Assembly (NCBI GenBank): GCA_030057915.1
Contig: JASGUC010000059.1
Span: 1-63,735 of the forward strand
Direction of reading: 5' to 3'
Origin: Pseudomonadota bacterium
GTDB lineage: Bacteria > Desulfobacterota > Syntrophia > Syntrophales > UBA8958
Length of the DNA stretch: 63,735 nt
Part shown: positions 13,001 through 19,544 of the stretch, piece by piece
Layout: each line of letters begins with the position of its first letter
Position numbering within the stretch: the first letter of the stretch is position 1
Position numbers and translations under genes: made by a program
The notes under the pieces: model-generated
What the model saw: only the letters and a program-made list of their open reading frames with translations
The model's database searches: none
Told to the model about the DNA's origin: nothing

Positions 13001-13282
13001 GCCGGTGTCGTGGCGGCGGTCGGCATTGCGCGGGGGGGCCGCATGGGGGATATGTCCGGCGCCGGAAATGCGCTTGCCGACCCCCGGTGGGGGAGAGACG
13101 GCGACGCCGGATTCGTAACGCCGGAAAACCTCCTCCTGAAGCCGGGCGGTTTCTTCGCCGATCTCCAGCTCCGGGGGCGCCCATTCGAGCTGGAGGGCGC
13201 CGTCGGGGGTGAGAAAGGCGCCGAGTTCCCGCCCCGCCGCCCACAAATCAAACGTTTCCCCGTGCGACCCCTTGCGTGCCAT
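10028..13282 (-). CDS. SNF2 family DNA/RNA helicase, SWIM partner
   Basis: A 1084-residue SNF2 ATPase. The helicase core starts at [15 protein letters not shown]; Walker A is DDMGLGKT near residue 512 and the DEAQ box is near residue 735. That spacing is about 223 residues, more than double the 99 seen in the other SNF2 protein here, because two Gly/Ala/Asp-rich insertions lie on either side of the [13 protein letters not shown] segment. The second lobe has [20 protein letters not shown] and RAFRIGQ. The ATG at 13282 (MARKGSHGE) is chosen because the longer frame upstream reads through palindromic repeats; a GGGAG lies very close to it. It is transcribed ahead of the SWIM gene. Confidence 0.88.
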   Translation of the reverse strand: [1084 protein letters not shown]

Positions 13283-13365
13283 CTCCCTGTTTTGCGTCCG
13301 TTTAGTGATCCGTTTGACAAATCGTCCGGGCGGTTTCCGGCGGCACTGTTCATCGCCGCGCACCC

Positions 13366-13529
13366 GTAGGGGCAGGCCCCTGTGCCTGCCCATCGTCCGG
13401 GGTGCAATTGCCGTCGCCGCCGTCGGTGGTCGCGGCAGGCCCCCGTGCCTGCCCATCGTTATGCCGGCCTCAGGGCGATCAGCCTGGTGTTGTCGATGCA
13501 CCCGTAGGGTCAGGCCCCTGTGCCTGCCC
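13366..13529. repeat. Cluster of three GC-rich palindromic repeats
   Basis: Three copies of an imperfect palindrome with core GGCAGGCCCCTGTGCCTGCC occur at 13366-13391, 13434-13454 and 13504-13529, each followed by CATCG. The spacers are unrelated in sequence. The unit can form a stem GGGCAGG/CCTGCCC. More copies occur at 15892, 15983 and 16019. There is no cas gene and the spacing is irregular, so this is a REP-like family, not CRISPR. Confidence 0.8.
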
Positions 13530-13549
13530 ATCGTTATATGATCCCCCCG

Positions 13550-13724
13550 GTTTGTCAATTGTAATTTCCGCCCATAGGGAGGATGCATCGATCTCCAGCC
13601 GTCCCGACCCACCGACCTCGACGACATCTTCCTCATGATAACGACCATTCATGAGCAGCGTGGCATTGCTGATCGTAAGCCGGGCGTTGTCGCGGACCTG
13701 GATGTTGTAGCTACATAACGGAGG
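13550..13724 (-). pseudogene. Fragment resembling a beta-helix/surface protein
   Basis: The minus-strand frame starting just after the cbiB stop reads through about 57 codons including YNIQVRDNARLTISNATLL and VGGSGRLEIDASSLW. The alternation of short strands and Asn/Gly turns resembles parallel beta-helix proteins. There is no start codon and the frame runs into the palindrome cluster, so it looks like a gene scrap. The family assignment is a guess from pattern alone. Confidence 0.3.
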
Positions 13725-14675
13725 CTACGATCCCCCCGCGACGAGCATCAGGGTCAATCCCCCGGCGAGGATGAGGGCGTAGGTGGCGAACATCAGTCGG
13801 TTTGCCCGGAGGATGTCCCGGGGCGTCAGGGGGCGCAAGGGGTCGCCCATGGTGGGCCGGGGCGACGGTTTCCCGAAATAGTGATTGGTGCCGCCAAGTT
13901 GCACCCTGAGGGCCCCGGCCGTTGCCGCCTCGGGAAACCCGGAGTTGGGGCTGGGGTGACGGTGGCGGTCCCGCCACAGGATCCTTATGGCATTGCGGGC
14001 GTCGAGCCCGGTAAGCAGCGCCGCTACGGGGATGCAGGCGGCCGTCAGGCGGGCGGGGAGATAATTGACGAGGTCGTCGAGGCGGGCGGCGGCCCAGCCG
14101 AATTCTCGGTAGCGCTCGTTTTTGTAGCCGAAGGTGGAATCCATGGTGTTGACCGCCTTATAGAGAAAGGCGCCCAGGGGGCCGCCGAGAAATGCAAGGA
14201 ACAGCGGGGCGATGACGCCGTCGGCGGCGTTTTCGGCGACGCTTTCCACGGTGGCCCGGATCACGCCCTGTTCGTCCAGGATGTCCGTATCCCGCCCCAC
14301 GATCAGACCTACCCGACGCCGCGCCTCGGCCAGGTCCCCGTCGGCGAGGCTCTCATGGACCGCCCCACTGTGCCGGGCCAGGTCCCGGGCGGCGAGGGTC
14401 GTGTAGAGGATCAGGATGGAGAGGGCGTCGCCCAGCCGGGGATGGAGGGCCGAGCCCAGGGCGATCAGGCCCCAGCCCACCCCGGCGACGGCCGCCAGGA
14501 CGCCGAGGACGGCGATAATCCCGGCCAGGCGGGGCGTGGGGATCAACCCGCGGGTCCATGTCTCGGCGCCCAGGGCGAGCCGGCCGATGAGTCGCACCGG
14601 ATGGGGAAGCCAGCGGGGATCGCCCCAGAGCAGATCCAGGACCGCCGCCGTGACGATCTGATATTCGAGCGGCAT
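13725..14675 (-). CDS. cbiB: Adenosylcobinamide-phosphate synthase CbiB/CobD
   Basis: CbiB attaches the aminopropanol linker to adenosylcobyric acid, giving adenosylcobinamide (phosphate), at the membrane. The 316-residue protein shows the family's signature segments: AVLDLLWGDPRWLPHPVR at the start, ESVAENAADGVIAPLF near 145, NTMDSTFGYKN near 175 and an NSGFPEAATAGALRVQLGG block near 240, plus several hydrophobic helices. Length fits the family. It is the last gene of a minus-strand cobamide cluster and is separated from cobS by a 148-bp inverted-repeat element. Confidence 0.95.
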   Translation of the reverse strand: MPLEYQIVTAAVLDLLWGDPRWLPHPVRLIGRLALGAETWTRGLIPTPRLAGIIAVLGVLAAVAGVGWGLIALGSALHPRLGDALSILILYTTLAARDLARHSGAVHESLADGDLAEARRRVGLIVGRDTDILDEQGVIRATVESVAENAADGVIAPLFLAFLGGPLGAFLYKAVNTMDSTFGYKNERYREFGWAAARLDDLVNYLPARLTAACIPVAALLTGLDARNAIRILWRDRHRHPSPNSGFPEAATAGALRVQLGGTNHYFGKPSPRPTMGDPLRPLTPRDILRANRLMFATYALILAGGLTLMLVAGGS

Positions 14676-14719
14676 GATTCATCCTTTCCGTGAGATCTTC
14701 GCTAATCCATCCTTTCCGT

Positions 14720-14867
14720 GAGGCCTTTGAAAAACGACCCGTCCTGTCCCGCCGGGTCTGATCCACCATCGAGAAGGCCTTTGAAAACACTGGATTCCCC
14801 CTTTCCCGGGAATGACGGAAGGAGGCATGACGAGAGGGGCTCGGAAGCGGCGTTGTTCCATGGTCTC
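14720..14867. repeat. Family 1 inverted-repeat element, degenerate
   Basis: The left end GAGGCCTTTGAAAAAC and the right end ATGGTCTC are degenerate forms of the family 1 terminal repeat. A second internal GGCCTTTGAAAAC is present at about 14776. The right end adjoins the TAG stop of cobS (minus strand) within one base. It fills the gap between cobS and cbiB. Confidence 0.55.
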
Positions 14868-14868
14868 T

Positions 14869-15633
14869 CTAGGGGAGACAGAGCGCCAGCCCGGTCAGGG
14901 CCGCCGCCGTCTCGGCGATTTCCGCCGCGGCCCCGACGGTGTCCCCGGTGAATCCGCCGAGCCTTCGGTAAATTAGCGCCACCGTCAGGGTCGCGGCGAC
15001 GATGCCGCCCAGGGCCGTGAGCAGTCCGGCCCCGGGCGAGGGCAGCCAACCGCCGCCGCCAAGGATCAAACCGGTGACAATCGTGAAAATCATCGCGAAT
15101 ACCGGGTGGCCCCAGGAGCGGTGGCGGATGAAGAGGGAGGCCAGGCCACCGTCTTTCCGGGCATAGGGCAACGCGGTGAGCATGAGGAGCATGGCCGCCC
15201 GTCCGGCGAGGGGCATGAGGATGAGGATCCCCAGACGCCGGTCATGGGGCAGTGGGGCCAGGGCGGCGATCTTCAGGGCGAGGACGAAAAGGAGGGCCAG
15301 GACCCCCATGGTCCCGATATGGCTGTCCCGCATGATCTCCAGCATCCTCTCCCGGTTTCGGACGCTGAAGATGCCGTCGGCGGTGTCGGCCAGGCCGTCC
15401 AGGTGCAGGCCGCCGGTTATGAGGACCAGGAGCAGGACCGTCAGGACGGCGGCGACCCCGGGGGGGAGAAGGAGAGAGAAGACAAAATCGCCGAGAGCCG
15501 CCGTCCCGCCGATGAAGAGGCCCACTACCGGGAAAAAGGGCAGGCTGTGGGCGATGTCCTTTTCCTCGATGCCTTTGCCCCCCGGCACGGGGAAGGTGGT
15601 GAGGAACCGAAAAGCGGCAATGAGCGCCTTCAT
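14869..15633 (-). CDS. cobS: Adenosylcobinamide-GDP ribazoletransferase (cobalamin synthase)
   Basis: CobS joins adenosylcobinamide-GDP with alpha-ribazole (phosphate) at the membrane, the last assembly step of the nucleotide loop. The 254-residue protein starts with the typical MKALIAAFRFLTTFPVPG and contains the family hallmark GGLHLDGLADTADGIF near residue 93 and RDSHIGTMG near 125. The rest is hydrophobic helices. Length is normal. It lies in the order cbiR-cobU-cobT-(gap)-cobS-(gap)-cbiB, with repeat elements in both gaps. Confidence 0.95.
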   Translation of the reverse strand: MKALIAAFRFLTTFPVPGGKGIEEKDIAHSLPFFPVVGLFIGGTAALGDFVFSLLLPPGVAAVLTVLLLVLITGGLHLDGLADTADGIFSVRNRERMLEIMRDSHIGTMGVLALLFVLALKIAALAPLPHDRRLGILILMPLAGRAAMLLMLTALPYARKDGGLASLFIRHRSWGHPVFAMIFTIVTGLILGGGGWLPSPGAGLLTALGGIVAATLTVALIYRRLGGFTGDTVGAAAEIAETAAALTGLALCLP

Positions 15634-15769
15634 GGGGATATGCGCCTCGATTCAATTAACCGTCATGCCCGTCGCGGGCACAAAAAAGGATGAAATATCC
15701 GGTTAGTTGTGGACATTTTCATATAAACCCTCAAGCGATGCCCGTTTTCGGCACCGGCCTCGTTTCCTC

Positions 15770-15940
15770 GAGACCTTTGAAAAACACCGTTTCGATCCCC
15801 CGTCGTCATGGCGGTGGAAGACAAGCGCCGTGTTTCCAGGATGTTCTGGAAGCCGGTTTTGGTCGGGACCCCGGAAAAGCGCCGTCATTGTGTAGGGGCA
15901 GGCCCCCGTGCCTGCCCAGGGTGTTTTCAAGATGTCCCGG
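15770..15940. repeat. Family 1 element (core D), interrupted by GC palindrome
   Basis: It begins with a clean GAGACCTTTGAAAAAC. The core shares GGTGGAAGACAA and ATGTTCTGGAAGC with the element at 30775-30906. The expected right end near 15901 is replaced by a GGGGCAGGCCCC palindrome, and a TTTTCAAGATGTCCC that may be the displaced right end follows at about 15925. The surrounding 15634-16151 gap contains nothing else recognisable. Confidence 0.5.
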
Positions 15941-16036
15941 GCGGCGGTTTTGGTCGGGACCCTGGGAAGGCGCCGCCATTGTGTAGGGGCAGGCCCCCGT
16001 GCCTGCCCATTGTATGGAAGGCCCCCGTGCCTGCCC
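15892..16036. repeat. GC-rich palindrome cluster with 91-bp partial tandem duplication
   Basis: Copies of the GGCAGGCCCCCGTGCCTGCC palindrome lie at 15892-15917, 15983-16008 and, as a half copy, 16019-16036. The sequence between them (TTTTCAAGATGTCCCGGGC and GGTTTTGGTCGGGACC) is also repeated, so the region arose by duplication of a unit of about 91 bp. Confidence 0.7.
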
Positions 16037-16151
16037 ATGGTGTTTTCAAGATGTCCCGGGCGACCCGATTCCCAGTGGGTCAACATACGGGAATCCATTG
16101 GAAAACCGCCAGCGGGCCCGCCCCGTCGGGGGGCGGGGAGGGCCGGGGTCT

Positions 16152-17216
16152 TCAACCCCCGGCCTGAGAGACGCCGGCCTCGGCGAAGGTGGCCACCTCC
16201 GTGAGGATCCGCGCCGCCGCCTCGACTAAATGCAGGGCCAGGGCCGCCCCCGTTCCCTCGCCAAGGCGGAGATCCAGGTCGAGGAGAGGCTTTTTGCCCA
16301 GACATTTCAAGGCGATGCGATGTCCTGGTTCCATGCTCCGGTGGGAGGCGATCATGAAGTCCCTGGACAGGGGTTCGATATGGGCGGCGATGAGGGCGCC
16401 GGCGGTGGAAATGAAGCCGTCCACCAGCACCGGCTTCCGTTGCGCCGCGGCGCCGAGGATCAAGCCGGCGATCCCGCCGATCTCGAATCCTCCCAGTTTC
16501 GCAAGAATATCGATAGGATCGCCCATGTTGGGGCGGTTGACCGCCACGGCCTTTTCGATGGCGGCGACCTTGTGGGCCAGTTGCCGGTCATCGATCCCCG
16601 TGCCCCGGCCGGTAACCTCGGCGATGGGGGCGCCGGCGTAGAGGGCGACGATGGCGCTGCTGGGCGTGGTGTTGCCGATCCCCATCTCCCCCGTGCCGAA
16701 GACCTGGGTCGTGGGCCCCAGCTCCCGGGCGATCTCGATCCCCGCCTCGACGGCGCGCACGGCCTGAGCCCTGGTCATGGCGGGCCCGCGGGTCATGTCC
16801 TGCGTTCCTCTATCAATCTTTTTATCGACGATCTTGCCCTCCCCGACGAGATCGGCCAGATCGCTGTCCACCCCCAGATCGACGACGACCACCCGGGCGC
16901 CGGCCAAGCGGGCCAGGACGTTGATCCCGGCGCCGCCGCGGACGATGTTGCGGACCATCTGAACCGTTACCTCCCGGGGGTAGCCGCTCACCCCCCGGGC
17001 GGCGATGCCGTGATCCGCCGCCACGGTGACGATGGTCTTTGCCGCCACGGGGGGCGGCGTCCGCCCGGTTATGCCGGCCAGTTCCTCCGCCAGATCCATG
17101 AGCCGCCCCAGGGCCCAGTGGGGCATGGTCAACTGATCGAGACGCGCCCGGGCCGCCCCCCGGGCTTCCCTGTCGGTCCGGGGAAAATCCAGGAGGGTGG
17201 ATTCCAATAAGGTCAT
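16152..17216 (-). CDS. cobT: Nicotinate-nucleotide--DMB phosphoribosyltransferase CobT
   Basis: CobT activates the lower-ligand base by transferring phosphoribose from nicotinate mononucleotide, giving alpha-ribazole phosphate. The 354-residue protein carries VAADHGIAARGVSGYP, a GGAGINVLAR segment, GTGEMGIGNTTPSSAI and the C-terminal LRLGEGTGAALAL with the catalytic glutamate. The ATG at 17216 is supported by AAGGAG nine bases upstream and by the conserved N-terminus; a longer frame to 17345 overlaps cobU and is rejected. It follows cobU by 35 bp. Confidence 0.95.
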   Translation of the reverse strand: MTLLESTLLDFPRTDREARGAARARLDQLTMPHWALGRLMDLAEELAGITGRTPPPVAAKTIVTVAADHGIAARGVSGYPREVTVQMVRNIVRGGAGINVLARLAGARVVVVDLGVDSDLADLVGEGKIVDKKIDRGTQDMTRGPAMTRAQAVRAVEAGIEIARELGPTTQVFGTGEMGIGNTTPSSAIVALYAGAPIAEVTGRGTGIDDRQLAHKVAAIEKAVAVNRPNMGDPIDILAKLGGFEIGGIAGLILGAAAQRKPVLVDGFISTAGALIAAHIEPLSRDFMIASHRSMEPGHRIALKCLGKKPLLDLDLRLGEGTGAALALHLVEAAARILTEVATFAEAGVSQAGG

Positions 17217-17251
17217 AAGGTATGTCTCCTTGAAAGGGGAAGAATAAATCG

Positions 17252-17962
17252 TTATACGCCAAGGGCCTCGCCCTTGATCCACAAGGGGACCCCGCTGACC
17301 ATGAAGACCACGGCGTCGGCCTCCCGGGCGAAGACCTGGTTGCACCGCCCGGCGAGATCCCGGAACAACCGGCCGTCCGGGTGTTCCGGGACGATGCCCA
17401 TGCCGACCTCATTGGTCACGAAGATCGCCGTTCGGCTTCCCGCCCGGGTCGTCGGCAACCCTGCGGAAGCGGCGATGGATCGCCCCCCCGCCAGCATCCC
17501 GGCAGGGGCCGCTTCCGGAAGCGGCGTTTCCCGCGGCCTCCCCGGATGATCGATGGCCCGGGCGGTCGTCCGGCCCTCCATCTCCCTTTCCGTCCCGAAG
17601 CGGGCCGCCCGTAGAACTTCCCGGGCTTCATGGGCGATGTCGTCCTCCGTAAGGGTCGCCCCGAGGCGCTGGGCCGCGTACATGAGGTTGTTGACCCAGA
17701 GGGTCAGACAGTCCACAAGGACGACCCCGGTGGCGAAGCCTCGCTCCAGGACCCCCGCCAGGGCCGTTTCCTCCTCGATGGTCCGCCAGGACCGCGCTTC
17801 CCGGTCGCGGCGGTGTCGGGCGATCCGGGCCGCCATCTCCCCGTCCACCACCGGGCAGGTGGCCAGATAGATCCTCGTTTCCGAAAGGGATTCGGCCATT
17901 TGCTGGGCGAAGGCGCTCTTGCCGCTCCGGCTGCCGCCGGTAATGAGGACGATCCGGGTCAC
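17252..17962 (-). CDS. cobU: Adenosylcobinamide kinase / GTP guanylyltransferase CobU
   Basis: CobU phosphorylates adenosylcobinamide and then transfers GMP to it. Walker A GGSRSGKS lies at the N-terminus, LATCPVVDGEM and the guanylyl-accepting RHRRDR region follow, and the second half has DCLTLWVNNL and FVTNEVGMGIVPE. A Pro/Ala/Arg-rich insertion of about 55 residues (encoded at roughly 17435-17600) interrupts the region before FVTNEVGMG and makes the protein longer than usual. The GTG at 17962 gives MTRIVLITGG and overlaps the cbiR stop as GTGA, implying translational coupling; GGAG lies 8 bases upstream. Confidence 0.93.
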   Translation of the reverse strand: MTRIVLITGGSRSGKSAFAQQMAESLSETRIYLATCPVVDGEMAARIARHRRDREARSWRTIEEETALAGVLERGFATGVVLVDCLTLWVNNLMYAAQRLGATLTEDDIAHEAREVLRAARFGTEREMEGRTTARAIDHPGRPRETPLPEAAPAGMLAGGRSIAASAGLPTTRAGSRTAIFVTNEVGMGIVPEHPDGRLFRDLAGRCNQVFAREADAVVFMVSGVPLWIKGEALGV

Positions 17963-18762
17963 GGGAGCAGCTCCTCCATCCTGGACAGGGAGCGACGCAG
18001 GTCCTCCCGGGAGAAGACCTCGACGGACAGGCCGCCCCGATAATCCTTCAGGAAAGCGGCGACGATCCGCCATTCCCGGTCGGGTATCCCGGCGAGGGAG
18101 CGGTGGTCCCGGCCCGCCTCCACGCCATGAAGGTGGATCATGACGGTCCGGTCGCCGTAGCGCTGCAGATATGTTTCCACGTCTTCCCCCTGGATCAGCA
18201 GGTGGCCGATGTCCAGGCAGATCGACAGGTCGAGATCCTTGACGAGGGGATAGACCCAGGGAAAGGCGTAATCGATGTTTTCCACGGCGACGAGGGAGGG
18301 GGGTAGCCCCGCCGCGAAGAGGTCCGTAAGGGAGCGCAGGAGGTTGTCAAGCCAGGGGGCCGCCATCTGGGGCGTCATCTCCCGATGCCGGTCCCGCTCC
18401 AGGTGGAGACAGTACGCTGTGGGCGAAAGGGGGCGGGTCCGTTCATGGAACCTCAGGACGACGGCTTGGGCGGCGGCCCGGATCGCCGCGTCGGGGTGGC
18501 CCAGGAAGACGTCCGTGGGGAGGTGGACGTTGTAGGTCAGGCGGCATCGCTCACCCAGGGCGGCCAGGGCGGCTATGTCTTCCCGGGAGGGCAGATTGTC
18601 CTCCCGGCCGCTCTCGAAGAGCACGAGTTCGATCTCGTCCACCAGGGGCGCCAGAAAGCGGACATTGGGCAGGATCGCGTCGGGAAGGATATAGGAGGTG
18701 GTCCCCAGGCGAAAGGGGAAACGACCCTTGAGAACCGGCAGGATGGGCGAAGACATAACCAT
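17959..18762 (-). CDS. cbiR: CbiR-like cobamide-remodelling phosphodiesterase
   Basis: A 267-residue TIM-barrel protein of the AP-endonuclease-like fold. The N-terminal PFRLGTTSYILPDAILPNV and EIELVLFES segments match what I recall of CbiR, the enzyme that cleaves the nucleotide loop of cobamides so that the lower ligand can be exchanged. Metal-ligand-like residues occur in YNVHLP, VAVENIDY, CLDIGHL and MIHLHG. Placement directly upstream of cobU with a 4-nt GTGA overlap strongly supports a cobamide role. It is the first gene of the cluster; no cobalamin riboswitch was recognised upstream. Confidence 0.82.
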   Translation of the reverse strand: MVMSSPILPVLKGRFPFRLGTTSYILPDAILPNVRFLAPLVDEIELVLFESGREDNLPSREDIAALAALGERCRLTYNVHLPTDVFLGHPDAAIRAAAQAVVLRFHERTRPLSPTAYCLHLERDRHREMTPQMAAPWLDNLLRSLTDLFAAGLPPSLVAVENIDYAFPWVYPLVKDLDLSICLDIGHLLIQGEDVETYLQRYGDRTVMIHLHGVEAGRDHRSLAGIPDREWRIVAAFLKDYRGGLSVEVFSREDLRRSLSRMEELLP

Positions 18763-18885
18763 TTTATATCATTCCTCAAATTGCCTCCGTCGGTAACACA
18801 TGGCGCCAGGCTTGTCAAGGACGGTCAGCGGGGAGGGGGCCGGTCTTGCCGCCCTTGCCGCAAGCGCCTGCTTTCCCGGGACTGC

Positions 18886-18910
18886 AAAAAAAAGAAAGCC
18901 GCTTTTTTTT
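18886..18910. terminator. A/T-stem inverted repeat
   Basis: AAAAAAAAG and CTTTTTTTT flank a 7-nt loop (AAAGCCG). It could act as a weak bidirectional terminator between cbiR and the repeats to its right. The stem is almost all A-T, so the call is weak. Confidence 0.25.
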
Positions 18911-19005
18911 GGCTGATTTCGAGCAGAGCAGCCTTACCCCAAGCGGGGAGGGCCGGCCATGGTCGCAAGCGGGGCCTGAGACGGCGCTTCCATCGCACGA
19001 GGACC

Positions 19006-19020
19006 GAGGTCTTTGAAAAA
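19006..19020 (+). repeat. Family 1 terminal repeat, solitary left end
   Basis: GAGGTCTTTGAAAAA matches the family 1 end with one change. No matching right end follows before the next left end at 19148. The rest of the 18763-19544 gap is GC-rich repeat debris and an IS110 scrap. Confidence 0.45.
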
Positions 19021-19147
19021 CCGCCGTCGCCGGCCCCCTCATGGCCATGCCGACGGGGGTCTGAATACGGCATTATCGAGGCGTCCTGATCCTTGGGCCT
19101 TTGCCGGGGCGACAGGCCAGGGTGGTTTTGCCAGGGTCTTGTCCCTC

Positions 19148-19228
19148 GAGACCTTTGAAAAACCGCCGCCAATGTCCCGTGGGGCTTGACCCGGCATCCA
19201 GAAAGTGGTTGAAGACCCTGGATTCCCA
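19148..19228 (+). repeat. Family 1 element (core C), truncated
   Basis: A perfect GAGACCTTTGAAAAA end is followed by a core containing GACCCGGCATCCAGAAAGTG and CTGGATTCCCAC, nearly identical to the complete element at 45037-45169. The right half is missing and the sequence joins directly to a piece of IS110 transposase gene. Confidence 0.65.
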
Positions 19229-19363
19229 CAGCTCATTGTATCCGCCAAGGGAACTCTCTACCTCAAAACGACAGGTCAAGACTTTCTTGACATCCATCAC
19301 GGCACAGGAAAGCTTCTCTTTGCCAATGTCAATACCAACAACCCAGGATACGTTTTCCATCAA
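19229..19363 (-). pseudogene. IS110 family transposase N-terminal fragment
   Basis: On the minus strand the frame from 19363 encodes MMENVSWVVGIDIGKEKLS and then VESSLGGYNEL before running into the truncated family 1 element. The VGIDIGKEKL motif is the first RuvC-like strand with its catalytic Asp of IS110/IS492 DEDD transposases. Only about 45 residues remain, so the gene is dead. Confidence 0.75.
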
Positions 19364-19544
19364 CTTTTTCTCTTGCTCTTTTACTTTTTTACCAAATTCT
19401 GTTACGTTACTTATGGCGTCCTCCTTCTTTGTGAGATGGTTTTTTTATGCTAACATCACCTTATCACATCTGAGAGGACGCTGTTTTATTTCCTAAGATA
19501 AAGCTCTCCCTTGTATTGCCACAACCAGGAGCCGGACAGAGGAA

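Noticed and set aside
13366..13529. CRISPR-like array
   Set aside because: Only three imperfect, palindromic units with uneven spacing; no cas genes; the same unit appears singly elsewhere.
14353..14790. Open frames spanning the cbiB-cobS gap
   Set aside because: They read through the family 1 repeat and out of frame into cbiB.
18763..19000. Cobalamin riboswitch upstream of cbiR
   Set aside because: I found no B12-box-like sequence or convincing leader structure; the region is repeat debris.
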